A stretch of 64,000 nucleotides of DNA from Salinarimonas rosea DSM 21201 (GTDB lineage Bacteria > Pseudomonadota > Alphaproteobacteria > Rhizobiales > Beijerinckiaceae): positions 1 through 64,000 of the forward strand of contig NZ_AUBC01000016.1 in the NCBI RefSeq assembly GCF_000429045.1. The letters run 5' to 3'. Shown here piece by piece: positions 35,874 to 43,575 of the stretch; the stretch's first letter is position 1; every line of letters starts with the position of its first letter. The notes beneath the pieces are model-generated. The model ran no database searches. It was not told the DNA's origin and saw only the letters and a program-made list of their open reading frames with translations. The position numbers and the translations under genes are program-made.

Positions 35874-36674
35874 TCAGCCCGAGGTGCGAGGATCGGCCGG
35901 CGGGATGGCGGCGGGGCCGGCGCGGGACTCCACGAGCGTGGCGATCACGAAGCGCGGGGCGAGGACGAGATAGCGGCGCCACAGCCGGCGCGGCTCGCTC
36001 AGGAGGCGATGCAGCCATTCGAGGCCCAGGCGCCGCATCACGAACGGCGCGCGCCGCACCCGGCCGGTGGCGAAGTCGAACGCGGCGCCGACGCCGAGGC
36101 AGACGATGCCCTCCAGCTCCGCACTGTTCTCGTGGAGCCATTTCTCCTGCTTCGGGCAGCCGAGGCCGACCCACAGCACGCGCGCGCCGGAGTCCCGGAT
36201 GCGGGCGAGCGTCCAAGCCCGCTCCACCTCCGAGAGCGCACGGAACGGCGGCGTCTCCGCGCCGGCGACGACGAGGCCGGGCGTCTCGGCGCGCAGCCGC
36301 TCGGCCAGCGCCTGCGCGACGCCGTCGGCGCCGCCGTAGAAATAGTGCGCCCAGCCCTGCGCCGCGGTCTCGCGGCAGAACGCGCCCAGGAAATCCGGGC
36401 CGCAGACACGCTCGACACCCGCATGCCCGCGCAGGCGGCCGGTCCAGGCGAGCGGCTGGCCGTCGGGCATGACGAGATCGGCCCCCGCCAGCGCCGCCTT
36501 GTGCGCGGGATCCTCCTGCGCCCGCATGATCGAGTGGACGTCGCTGAAGCAGACGTAGCGCGTCTCCCGGCGCGCGACGAAGCCCGCGACCTCGTCCAGG
36601 GCGCGGCGCACGTTGACCATGGCGACGTCGACGCCGAGGATGCGGCAGCGGGACGGGGGCGTTTGCGTCTTCAC
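35874..36674 (-). CDS. WecG/TagA/CpsF-family glycosyltransferase (GT26)
   Basis: The 266-residue protein has the GT26 signatures: VLGVDVAMVN at the start, CFSDVHSIMRAQ, DLVMPDGQPLAW, RVCGPDF, HYFYGGADGVAQ, and WVGLGCPKQEKWLHEN. GT26 enzymes add N-acetyl-mannosamine-uronate or related residues to lipid-linked intermediates, usually as the second sugar. The start is GTG at 36674, with ATG not available before residue 18. It diverges from the beta-helix gene by about 44 bp and belongs to the EPS locus by context. Confidence 0.88.
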   Translation of the reverse strand: MKTQTPPSRCRILGVDVAMVNVRRALDEVAGFVARRETRYVCFSDVHSIMRAQEDPAHKAALAGADLVMPDGQPLAWTGRLRGHAGVERVCGPDFLGAFCRETAAQGWAHYFYGGADGVAQALAERLRAETPGLVVAGAETPPFRALSEVERAWTLARIRDSGARVLWVGLGCPKQEKWLHENSAELEGIVCLGVGAAFDFATGRVRRAPFVMRRLGLEWLHRLLSEPRRLWRRYLVLAPRFVIATLVESRAGPAAIPPADPRTSG

Positions 36675-36718
36675 GGCTGGAGCCTCGGTCGCAGGAGTGA
36701 CGGGTGGGGGTCGTGGCG

Positions 36719-37894
36719 ATGGGGGAGGACCGGGAGGACGACCGGGAGCCGGACGCCGAGAAGGACCCGGAGCGGGAGCGACGAAGGCCGCCTCGCGGCC
36801 TCCCCGCGGTCGCCGCGCTCGTGCTGCTGGCGGTCTGCGCCGTCCCCGCGCGCGGCGAGGCCGATCGCGTGACGGCGCTCTCCGAGGCGTTGATGCGCGA
36901 GCGCCCGGCGAGCGGCTGCGGTGACGCCTGCACGCGCTCCGGGCCGATCGTCGTCGAGGGCCGCGAGGACGTCGTCCTGCGGAACCTCAGGGTGGAGGGC
37001 GCGCAGGGGGATTGCGTCGTCGTGCGCGCGTCCGCGCGGGTCGTGCTGGAGGGCCTTTCGCTCGCGGGCTGCGGCGGTGCCGGCGTGCGGATCGAGAATG
37101 CGCGCGCGGTCGTGCTGCGCGGCCTCGCCGTCGCCGACACGGGGCAGAGCGGCATCGTCGTCGACGGCTCCACGGACGTGCGCGTCGAGGGCGGCAGCAT
37201 CGAGCGGTCGGCTTCGGGGATCTACGCGCACCGCTCGCGCGGGGTCGTCGTGCGCGGCACGTGGCTCGTCGACGCGCAGGGACCGGCCCCGCGCGGCCAG
37301 GGCGTGCAGCTCGACAAGGTCGCGGGTCCCGGCAACGAGATCGCCTGCACCGTCGTCGTCTCGCGCCCCGGCCGAGCCGCGCCCGAGGACGCGATCAACC
37401 TCTTCCGCTCGGAGGGCACCCCCGCCTCGCCGATCCGCGTCGCGGGCAACCGCATCCTCGGCGGCGGCCCCAGCCCGTCCGGCGGAGGCATCCTGGTGGG
37501 CGATCACGGTGGCGGTCACGTGCAGGTCGAGGGCAACGTCCTCGTCGACCCCGGGCAGTACGGCATCGGCGTTGCCGGCGGCACGCACGCGACCGTCGTC
37601 GACAACATCGTGGTCGCGCGCGCGCGGCCCTTCACCAACGTGGGGATCTACGTCTGGAAGGCGGCGGAGGACGGTGGGCCGTGCGGCCATCATCTCCTCG
37701 CGGGCAACCGCGTCGCCTATGCACGCGCCGACGGCGCGGCCAACCCGCTGTGGGTCGCCGACACGTGCGCCCCCACGCGGGCCGACGCGGCGCTCGTCGA
37801 GGGGCCGGCCGACCTCGACCCGCGCCTCGTGCTGGACGAGCCGGCGCTGTGCGCCGCCATCGGCCGTCGGGACGATCCTCTCAATAGGCATTGA
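36719..37894 (+). CDS. Secreted right-handed parallel beta-helix protein
   Basis: The 391-residue protein has a hydrophobic segment (residues about 33-48, GLPAVAALVLLAVCAVP) with a probable cleavage near ARG-EA, then repeated short beta-helix turns: VVLRNLRVEGAQGDCVVVR, VVLRGLAVADTGQSGIVV, VRVEGGSIERSASGIYAH, VQVEGNVLVDPGQYGIGV. Such solenoids in EPS loci are polysaccharide lyases, epimerases or binding proteins. The N-terminal 30 residues are unusually acidic (GEDREDDREPDAEKDPE) for a signal peptide, so the real start is uncertain; a GTG at 36704 adds five residues. Its 3' end overlaps the convergent gene by 14 bp. Confidence 0.75.
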   Translation: MGEDREDDREPDAEKDPERERRRPPRGLPAVAALVLLAVCAVPARGEADRVTALSEALMRERPASGCGDACTRSGPIVVEGREDVVLRNLRVEGAQGDCVVVRASARVVLEGLSLAGCGGAGVRIENARAVVLRGLAVADTGQSGIVVDGSTDVRVEGGSIERSASGIYAHRSRGVVVRGTWLVDAQGPAPRGQGVQLDKVAGPGNEIACTVVVSRPGRAAPEDAINLFRSEGTPASPIRVAGNRILGGGPSPSGGGILVGDHGGGHVQVEGNVLVDPGQYGIGVAGGTHATVVDNIVVARARPFTNVGIYVWKAAEDGGPCGHHLLAGNRVAYARADGAANPLWVADTCAPTRADAALVEGPADLDPRLVLDEPALCAAIGRRDDPLNRH

Positions 37895-39296
37895 GGAACG
37901 CCCGCGGCGAGAGGGTCATCAGCAGGATGCGCAGATCGAGCACGATCGAGTGGTTCTCGATGTAGTAGAGGTCGAAGGCGACGCGCCGCTCCATGCTGGC
38001 GACCGTCTCGGTGCGCCCGCGCAGGCCGTGCACCTGCGCCCAGCCGGTGATGCCCGGCTTGACGTTGTGGCGGCGCGCGTAGCGGGCGATCTGGCGCTGG
38101 TACTCGAGGTCGTGCGCGACGGCGTGCGGGCGCGGCCCGACGAGGGACATCTCGCCCTTGAGCACGTTCACGAGCTGAGGAAGCTCGTCGAGATTGTACC
38201 GACGCAGGAAGCGGCCGAGCCGCGTCACACGCGGGTCGTCGCGGGTCGCCTGGATCACGGTCGGGCCGTCCTCGAGCGCCGTCATCGTGCGGAACTTGAG
38301 GATGCGGAAGGACTTCTGGTTGAAGCCGTGCCGCGTCTGCACGAACAGCGCGGGCCCGGGGCTGTCGAGCCGGATCGCGAGCGCGATCGCCGTGAGCAGC
38401 GGTGCGAGCAGGAACAGCGCGAGGCCCGAGAGCACGAAGTCGATCACCCGCTTCGTGGCGTGGACGACCGGCCCCGCCGGCGCGCCGGCCACCCGCAGGT
38501 TCGGCAGCGGCTCGGCGTCGTAGCGCGCCGCGCGCGCGAAGGTCTCGAAGCCGGGCGGCGTGGCGACGTGGATCGTCGCCGGCGTGTCCAGGAAGGCCTG
38601 GATGCACGCGTCCATCACCGCCCGCTCCTCCCAGGGCACGAGGATCAGCACCCGGTCGCAGTCGAAGGTCCGCACCATGGCGACGCCCGAGGCGATGCGC
38701 TCGTCGAGCCGCAGGCGACCGACCGGCGTATCGCAGCGATCGGCATCGGCGAGCGGCAGCGAGACGCAGGAATAGCGCTGCGCGCGATCGTCGGCGCCGA
38801 AGCGGGCGATCTGCGCGGCGCTGCCGACGACGAGGACGCGCCCGCCGAAATCCTGGTTGCCGAGCGTGCGCGCCAGGACCGTGCGCAGCCACGCGAGCGC
38901 GACGAAACCCAGCGGCAGGAACAGCAGCGTCGAGCCGCGGGAGACCTCGTCGAGCGACTTCGCCAGGAAGCCGATGCCCAGATGCGCCGAGAAGGCCACG
39001 GCCCACGACGCCGCGAGCCCCGGGCCGGGTGCCTCCTCGCGCAGGATGGAGAGCGGATAGCCGGGTGCGCGGCTGGAGACGATCAGGAACAGGATCGCCA
39101 CCGAGACGCCGTCGCGCAGGAACAGGTCGAGGGGCCCGATGTCGCGGTAGGCGGCGTAGTGCCAGGAGATGCCGGCGAGGAAAGAGGCGAGGATGATCGT
39201 CAGCGTCTCGACGGCGAGCACGCCCAGCGCCGCGGGCGCGCGCCGCAGCCGTTTCGGGTATGGTGAAAGGACACCCTGGTCGTTGACGGTCGTCAT
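37881..39296 (-). CDS. Polyprenyl-phosphate sugar-1-phosphotransferase (WcaJ/GumD-like, EPS initiation)
   Basis: The 471-residue protein has an N-terminal half with four to five membrane helices and a nucleotide-binding-like CoA_binding region (GRVLVVGSAAQIARFG), then the bacterial sugar transferase domain: KRVIDFVLSGLALFLLAPL, FRILKFRTM, LGRFLRRYNLDELPQL, KGEMSLVGPRP and KPGITGWAQVHG. It transfers a sugar-1-phosphate to undecaprenyl phosphate, the first step of repeat-unit synthesis. It ends the EPS locus on the opposite strand. Its promoter lies in the 471-bp gap up to 39767. Confidence 0.93.
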   Translation of the reverse strand: MTTVNDQGVLSPYPKRLRRAPAALGVLAVETLTIILASFLAGISWHYAAYRDIGPLDLFLRDGVSVAILFLIVSSRAPGYPLSILREEAPGPGLAASWAVAFSAHLGIGFLAKSLDEVSRGSTLLFLPLGFVALAWLRTVLARTLGNQDFGGRVLVVGSAAQIARFGADDRAQRYSCVSLPLADADRCDTPVGRLRLDERIASGVAMVRTFDCDRVLILVPWEERAVMDACIQAFLDTPATIHVATPPGFETFARAARYDAEPLPNLRVAGAPAGPVVHATKRVIDFVLSGLALFLLAPLLTAIALAIRLDSPGPALFVQTRHGFNQKSFRILKFRTMTALEDGPTVIQATRDDPRVTRLGRFLRRYNLDELPQLVNVLKGEMSLVGPRPHAVAHDLEYQRQIARYARRHNVKPGITGWAQVHGLRGRTETVASMERRVAFDLYYIENHSIVLDLRILLMTLSPRAFLNAY

Positions 39297-39767
39297 CCGG
39301 AACCCTCACGCAACCTGTGCCGATCCGGGATCGGCGCATTGCTCGTCGAATTCGACTAGAATTTTCCATGCCAGATGCGCGCGTCCGGCCGCCCGAGCGC
39401 CGCGGTCCCTCGTCCACTTCGGAAAAGCTTATGCAGTGCAAGGGGTTGGAGACGGGTCGGGGCCGGTGACGGCCGGGTCGTCGAGAGCCGCTCGACGGGC
39501 TCGCGGGGCATCGACTGTCACGATTTGGGTCAGCGTGGCCGGTGCGCGGCCGCGTTGGCTTCCCTAGAGGAAGCCTCGATCTCGCCCAGACGGGCGACGT
39601 AAGATCGCCGATGTCGGCCCGCTGCGAGACGTTCGCGCACGCCCCGGGGTCGTCGTCGCGCATCGTCTCGCCGCATCGCCCCGCCGGTTCGCTTGGACTC
39701 CGGCGCGCGGCTGCGCTTTAATCGCGCGGCACGAACGAACGTTGCGTAACAATGGGGAAGTCGCGAG
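39297..39767. other. 471-bp intergenic region with two palindromes
   Basis: No convincing gene is seen. It holds two near-perfect palindromes close to the upstream end, at 39319-39335 (GCCGATCC G GGATCGGC) and 39345-39356 (GTCGAATTCGAC), just before the reverse-strand EPS initiation gene. They may be operators for that gene. The right side carries the ribosome site GGGGAAG of the forward monooxygenase gene. No regulator gene is adjacent. Confidence 0.5.
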
Positions 39768-41012
39768 ATGAAGGCGATCGTCGTCGGAGGCGGAATCGGC
39801 GGGCTGACCACGGCCCTGATGCTGAAGGAGCGCGGCCTCGAGGCCGAGATCTACGAGCAGTCCTCCGAGATCCGGGAGCTCGGGGTCGGCATCAACACCC
39901 TCCCCCACGCCATCAAGGAGCTGGCGCGGCTCGGGCTCCTGCCCGCGCTCGACAGGGTGGCGCTGCGCACCGCCGAGCTCGTCTACACGAACCGCTTCGG
40001 CCAGGAGATCTGGCGTGAGCCGCGCGGTGTCGAGGCGGGCTTCGACGTGCCGCAGTTCTCCATCCACCGCGGGCGCCTGCAGAGCGTGATCCACGAGGCG
40101 GTGAAGGACCGCCTCGGCGCGGACGCGATCCACACCGGCTGCCGGCTCGGCGCCTACGCACAGGACGAGGGCGGCGTCGTCGCCTGGTTCTTCGACCGGG
40201 AGGGGCGCCACGTGAAGACGGCACGCGGCGACGTGCTGATCGGCGCGGACGGCATCCATTCCTTCGTGCGCGCGAGCCTGTTCCCGCAGGAGGGCCCGCC
40301 CGCCTGGAACGGCATCATGCTCTGGCGCGGCGCGACGGAATGGCCGGCCTTCCTCACGGGCCGCTCGATGATCGTCGCCGGCGGCATGCGGGAGAAGCTC
40401 GTCGTCTACCCGATCGCGGAGGGCTATCGCGCGGGCATGGTCCTGATGAACTGGGCCGTCGCCGTGCGCCTCGGCGACGGCACCACGCCCCCGCCGCGGC
40501 GCGAGGACTGGTCACGCCCCGGCCGGCGCGAGGAGCTGATGCCGCACGTCGAGCGCTTCCGCATCCGCCACCTCAACGTTCCCGCGCTGATCGAGGCGAC
40601 GCCCGAGTTCTTCGAGTATCCGATGTGCGACCGCGATCCCCTGCCCCGCTGGACGCACGGACGCGTGACGCTGCTCGGCGACGCCGCGCACCCGATGTAT
40701 CCGGTCGGCTCCAACGGGGCGAGCCAGGCGATCCTCGACGCGCGCTGCCTCGCCGACCGGCTCGCCGGCTGCGAGCATCCGATGGCCGCGCTTCGCGCCT
40801 ACGAGGCCGAGCGCCTGCCCAAGACCGCCGAGATCGTGCGCGCCAACCGCCGCGGCGGCCCCGAAGGCGTCATCGACGCGGTCGAGGCGCTGGCCCCCGA
40901 CGGTTTCACGGACATCGACGCCGTGCTCGGGCACGCCGAGCGCGAGGCGATCGTCAAGGGCTACGCGCACAAGGCGGGCTTCGCGGCCGACGGCGCCGCC
41001 AAGGCCGCGTGA
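39768..41012 (+). CDS. FAD-dependent monooxygenase (aromatic hydroxylase family)
   Basis: The 414-residue protein has the three PHBH-family fingerprints: KAIVVGGGIGGLTTALMLKE (GxGxxG) with acidic EIYEQ at strand 2, DVLIGADGIHSFVR (the DG motif) near residue 158, and VTLLGDAAHPMYPVGSNGAS (GD motif) near residue 300. Family members hydroxylate aromatic or heteroaromatic acids using NAD(P)H and O2. Length is standard. It lies alone before the amide operon; whether it belongs to that pathway is not clear. GGGGAAG precedes ATG at 39768. Confidence 0.88.
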   Translation: MKAIVVGGGIGGLTTALMLKERGLEAEIYEQSSEIRELGVGINTLPHAIKELARLGLLPALDRVALRTAELVYTNRFGQEIWREPRGVEAGFDVPQFSIHRGRLQSVIHEAVKDRLGADAIHTGCRLGAYAQDEGGVVAWFFDREGRHVKTARGDVLIGADGIHSFVRASLFPQEGPPAWNGIMLWRGATEWPAFLTGRSMIVAGGMREKLVVYPIAEGYRAGMVLMNWAVAVRLGDGTTPPPRREDWSRPGRREELMPHVERFRIRHLNVPALIEATPEFFEYPMCDRDPLPRWTHGRVTLLGDAAHPMYPVGSNGASQAILDARCLADRLAGCEHPMAALRAYEAERLPKTAEIVRANRRGGPEGVIDAVEALAPDGFTDIDAVLGHAEREAIVKGYAHKAGFAADGAAKAA

Positions 41013-41050
41013 GCCCTGCGCGCGGGGCGGTCGCGCCCCGCGCGTCGGAT

Positions 41051-41078
41051 TTGACAAACCGGGAACCTCGGCTAACGT
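41051..41078 (+). promoter_or_regulatory. Promoter of the amide operon leader
   Basis: A consensus -35 TTGACA at 41051-41056 and a -10-like TAACGT at 41073-41078, 16 bp apart, predict transcription starting at about 41085. That is immediately before the first ANTAR-type hairpin at 41087. Confidence 0.55.
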
Positions 41079-41086
41079 GCGAGATC

Positions 41087-41122
41087 GTCGGCAGCGATGC
41101 CGGCGAGCGGCAGCGAGGCCGC
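41087..41122 (+). promoter_or_regulatory. ANTAR target: two tandem hexaloop hairpins
   Basis: Hairpin 1 (41087-41104) is GTCGGC-AGCGAT-GCCGGC; hairpin 2 (41107-41122) is GCGGC-AGCGAG-GCCGC; two bases separate them. Both six-base loops have A at position 1 and G at position 4, the diagnostic of ANTAR-protein binding RNA. A terminator follows at 41140. A gene for an ANTAR protein (amiR) lies in the same operon. Confidence 0.85.
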
Positions 41123-41139
41123 GCGACATCGAAGCCGAG

Positions 41140-41186
41140 AGGGCCTTCTCATGCCTCCCGCGGGAGCCATGCGAAGGCCCTTTTTT
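41140..41186 (+). terminator. Leader terminator controlled by antitermination
   Basis: AGGGCCTTC (41140-41148) pairs with GAAGGCCC (41173-41180), with an inner CTCCCGCGGGAG helix, and is followed by six T (41181-41186). It is 298 bp before the amiC-like start and 18 bp after the ANTAR hairpins, the classic order for antitermination. Confidence 0.85.
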
Positions 41187-41483
41187 GTTTTCGCCGTGCG
41201 CACCGGGGACCGGCGCGCACGTGGGAAGCGCCGAGCGTGGCGGAGACCGCGGAAGCCGTTGCCTTCCGTAACGGAAGTCACGCACTATCGCCCAGCCGTC
41301 GCCGAAGCCCGCCCGTGCGGGACGACGACGTGGGCGGCGGCGGCGGCAGCGGCCGCGAAGGATGGGAGCCCTTCGCGAGACGCGCACGGGAGGAGAAGCC
41401 GGGACGGGTGCCATGACCTAGGACGATCTTCGGCGACGGCCGCACGGCAGAACGGCCGCGCCGATCCAGATGGAGGGACAAGA
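41187..41483. other. Rest of amiC leader, 297 bp without a gene
   Basis: After the terminator, I see no convincing ORF. The stretch holds the palindromes at 41196-41220 and 41263-41277 and the ribosome site GGAGGGAC (41472-41479) of the amiC-like gene. A long 5' leader after an antitermination site is unusual and may include further control. Confidence 0.5.
41196..41220. repeat. 25-bp imperfect palindrome in the amide leader
   Basis: GTGCGC and GCGCAC form the ends, CCGG and CCGG the inner arms. It lies between the leader terminator and the amiC-like gene. It might bind a regulator or shape the mRNA. Another inverted repeat, CTTCCG-TAA-CGGAAG, is at 41263-41277. Confidence 0.4.
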
Positions 41484-42626
41484 ATGCGCAGCTCCAGTCA
41501 GACGACTGAGCCGTGGCGGGTGGGCGTCCTTTTCTCGCAGAGCGGCTTCATGGCCGTCATCGAGGAAACGCAGCTTCGCGGGACGCTCACGGCGATCGAC
41601 GAGGTCAACGCGGCGGGCGGGATCAACGGGCGGCCGATCGAGCCGGTGATCTACGATCCCGGCTCCGAGTCGCGGGCTTTCGGGCGCCTCGCCAAGAAGC
41701 TGATGGTGGACGACGGGGTGAGCACGATCTTCGGGTGCTACACCTCGAGCAGCCGGCGCGCCGTCCTGCCGGTGGTCGAGCGCCTCAACGGGCTGCTGTG
41801 GTACCCCACGCTCTACGAGGGCTTCGAGTTCTCGCCCAACGTCATCTACACGGGCGCGGCGCCCAACCAGAACAGCGTCGAGCTCTGCCGGCTGCTGATG
41901 GAGATGTACGGCCGGCGCTTCTTCTTCATCGGCTCGGACTACGTCTACCCGCGCGAGTCGAACCGGATCATGGGCGAGCTCGTGCGCGCGAGCGGCGGCG
42001 AGGTCGTAGGCGAGCGCTACCTGCGTCTCAACGCCGAGCGCAGCGAGTTCTCGCCGCTGCTGCGCGAGGTGAAGGACGCGCAGCCCGACGTGATCTTCTC
42101 CACCGTGGTGGGCCAGAGCACGGTCTTCCTCTATCAGACCTACCACGACTTCGGCTTCGACCCGAAGGTGACGCCGATCGCCAGCCTCACCACGACGGAG
42201 GCCGAGATCCAGGCCATGGGCCACGACGTCGGCGAGGGCCACGTCACCGCGGCGCCCTATTTCCAGGGGCTCGGCGGGACGCGCAACTCCTCCTTCGTGC
42301 AGCTCTACAAGAAGCGCTACGGCGAGGACCAGTCGACCAACATGTGCCTGGAGGCGGCCTACTTCCAGGTGCATCTCTTCGCCAAGACGCTCGAGCAGAC
42401 GAACTCGCTCGACACGGAGGTCCTACGGACCTCCGCCCTCGGCGTCGAGCTCGACGCGCCGCAGGGCAAGGTCGCCGTCAACCCCGTCTGCGGCCACACC
42501 GACCTGTGGACCCGCATCGGGCGCGCCAACCGGCAGGGCCAGTTCGACATCGTGTACGAGTCGCCGAGCCGCGTGCGCGCCGATCCCTACCTGATCGGCT
42601 ACGCCCGCAGCCTGGCCTTCGCCTGA
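41484..42626 (+). CDS. amiC: AmiC-like amide sensor / negative regulator
   Basis: The 380-residue type-I periplasmic-binding-fold protein has no signal peptide, unlike the related transporter subunit at 43576, so it is predicted to be cytoplasmic. Shared motifs are VGVLFSQSGFMAVIEE, IYDPGSESRAFGRLAKKL, FGCYTSSSRRAVLPV, LWYPTLYEGFE and YTGAAPNQNSVEL. In Pseudomonas aeruginosa AmiC binds amide and releases AmiR, which antiterminates the ami operon. The next gene is amiR and the leader upstream has ANTAR hairpins. GGAGGGAC supports the ATG at 41484. Confidence 0.86.
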   Translation: MRSSSQTTEPWRVGVLFSQSGFMAVIEETQLRGTLTAIDEVNAAGGINGRPIEPVIYDPGSESRAFGRLAKKLMVDDGVSTIFGCYTSSSRRAVLPVVERLNGLLWYPTLYEGFEFSPNVIYTGAAPNQNSVELCRLLMEMYGRRFFFIGSDYVYPRESNRIMGELVRASGGEVVGERYLRLNAERSEFSPLLREVKDAQPDVIFSTVVGQSTVFLYQTYHDFGFDPKVTPIASLTTTEAEIQAMGHDVGEGHVTAAPYFQGLGGTRNSSFVQLYKKRYGEDQSTNMCLEAAYFQVHLFAKTLEQTNSLDTEVLRTSALGVELDAPQGKVAVNPVCGHTDLWTRIGRANRQGQFDIVYESPSRVRADPYLIGYARSLAFA

Positions 42627-42638
42627 GGACCGGGCCCG

Positions 42639-43316
42639 ATGCACGACCGGAACCAGCCGTCCCCGGCGCGGCGCGGGGCCATCGCGGCCGATGCGCCGCG
42701 GTCGCCCTCCCCCGCCGCGCGGGCCCCGCAGCCCGCGCGGACCGGGCCCGCCTTCCCCTTCGCCGACGTGAGCATCGCCGTGGTGTGCGAGCGCGACGCG
42801 CACGGCGACGATCTCGTGCGCGAGCTGCAGCGGCTGCGCGCCAAGCCGCACCACGTCTGGCCGCCGCCGCCGCAGCTGCCGCTCGGGTTCGACGCGGTGT
42901 TCTGCGTCCTGATCGACGACCTGCCGCGGCGCGTGCCCTGGCTCCCGGGCGAGCCGGAATCGGCGCTCGTCGTCCTCCTGCCGCGCCATGCGCCGTTCCG
43001 GCCGGACCTGATGCGCGACTGCGCGGCGCACGGAGCGCTCGTCCTGCCCGCGGACCCGCTCAGCGTGCAGTGCACCCTGGCTCTGGCGCGCGACCACTTC
43101 CGCTACGAGAAGCGCCTGCGCGGGCGCATCGACAAGCTCGACGAGAACCTGCGCAACATGCGCAGCGTCGAGCGCGCCAAGACCATCATCATGCATCGCA
43201 ACTCGGTGAGCGAGGACGAGGCCTATCAGCTGCTGCGGCGGCAGGCGATGTCCCGGCGCGTCTCCATCGGCGCCGTGGCCAACGCCATCGTTGACTCGCA
43301 GGAGCTGCTTGGCTAG
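42639..43316 (+). CDS. amiR: AmiR-type ANTAR transcription antiterminator
   Basis: The 225-residue protein has a proline-rich N-terminal extension, a degenerate receiver-like domain (about 40-135) without an obvious phospho-acceptor Asp, a coiled-coil linker (LRGRIDKLDENLRNM) and a C-terminal ANTAR domain (about 165-220: KTIIMHRNSVSEDEAYQLL, RRQAMSRRVSIGAVANAIV). AmiR dimers bind paired hexaloop hairpins in nascent RNA and prevent terminator folding. Candidate targets are at 41087-41122 and 43350-43515. AmiC probably sequesters AmiR when amides are absent. It is 12 bp after amiC. Confidence 0.9.
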   Translation: MHDRNQPSPARRGAIAADAPRSPSPAARAPQPARTGPAFPFADVSIAVVCERDAHGDDLVRELQRLRAKPHHVWPPPPQLPLGFDAVFCVLIDDLPRRVPWLPGEPESALVVLLPRHAPFRPDLMRDCAAHGALVLPADPLSVQCTLALARDHFRYEKRLRGRIDKLDENLRNMRSVERAKTIIMHRNSVSEDEAYQLLRRQAMSRRVSIGAVANAIVDSQELLG

Positions 43317-43349
43317 CTTCCTATCCGGAACGCCCGAGGGCGATTCCCC

Positions 43350-43367
43350 GCCGGCAACGGAGCCGGC
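43350..43367 (+). promoter_or_regulatory. ANTAR-like hexaloop hairpin before the ABC genes
   Basis: GCCGGC-AACGGA-GCCGGC is a perfect 6-bp stem with A at loop position 1 and G at position 4. It lies 34 bp after amiR and 18 bp before a terminator. A convincing second partner hairpin was not found here, so the element is less complete than at 41087. Confidence 0.6.
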
Positions 43368-43385
43368 TCACATCGCAGGCGTCGC

Positions 43386-43427
43386 AGCCCAGCTGTAATC
43401 CGAGTGATCGGATTCGCTGGGCTTTTT
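43386..43427 (+). terminator. Intrinsic terminator after amiR
   Basis: AGCCCAGC (43386-43393) pairs with GCTGGGCT (43416-43423), with an inner AATCCGA-GTGA-TCGGATT helix, followed by a T-run (43423-43427). It separates the regulator genes from the transporter and amidase genes, presumably by antitermination. Confidence 0.85.
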
Positions 43428-43499
43428 CGTGTCCGTGCGCGTCGCAGCGCAGGACCCGCGCCCGCCCCGCGGCAGATCCGCCGCGCACAGTACGAGCTT

Positions 43500-43511
43500 G
43501 GCAATGGAGCC
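43500..43511 (+). promoter_or_regulatory. Possible ANTAR hexaloop overlapping the second terminator
   Basis: GGC-AATGGA-GCC has a six-base loop with A1 and G4, but a stem of only 3 bp. Its 3' side is shared with the 5' arm of the terminator at 43508, so the two would be mutually exclusive. A preceding hairpin GCGGC-AGATCC-GCCGC (43469-43484) has a six-base loop but lacks G4. Confidence 0.4.
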
Positions 43512-43554
43512 CCGTCGCCGTCCACGCACCGCGTGGCCGCACGGGGCTTTTTTT
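43508..43554 (+). terminator. Second intrinsic terminator before the ABC transporter genes
   Basis: AGCCCCGT (43508-43515) and ACGGGGCT (43541-43548) form the outer stem, CCACG/CGTGG the inner one, followed by seven T (43548-43554). It lies 21 bp before the substrate-binding gene. Two stacked terminators imply strong off-state silencing of amide uptake and hydrolysis. Confidence 0.85.
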
Positions 43555-43575
43555 CGTGTCCGACCGGAGGGTGAC

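Noticed and set aside
43469-43484. GCGGC-AGATCC-GCCGC as a bona fide ANTAR hairpin
   Set aside because: Loop has A1 but T at position 4, so it fails the key G4 criterion; kept only as possible support.
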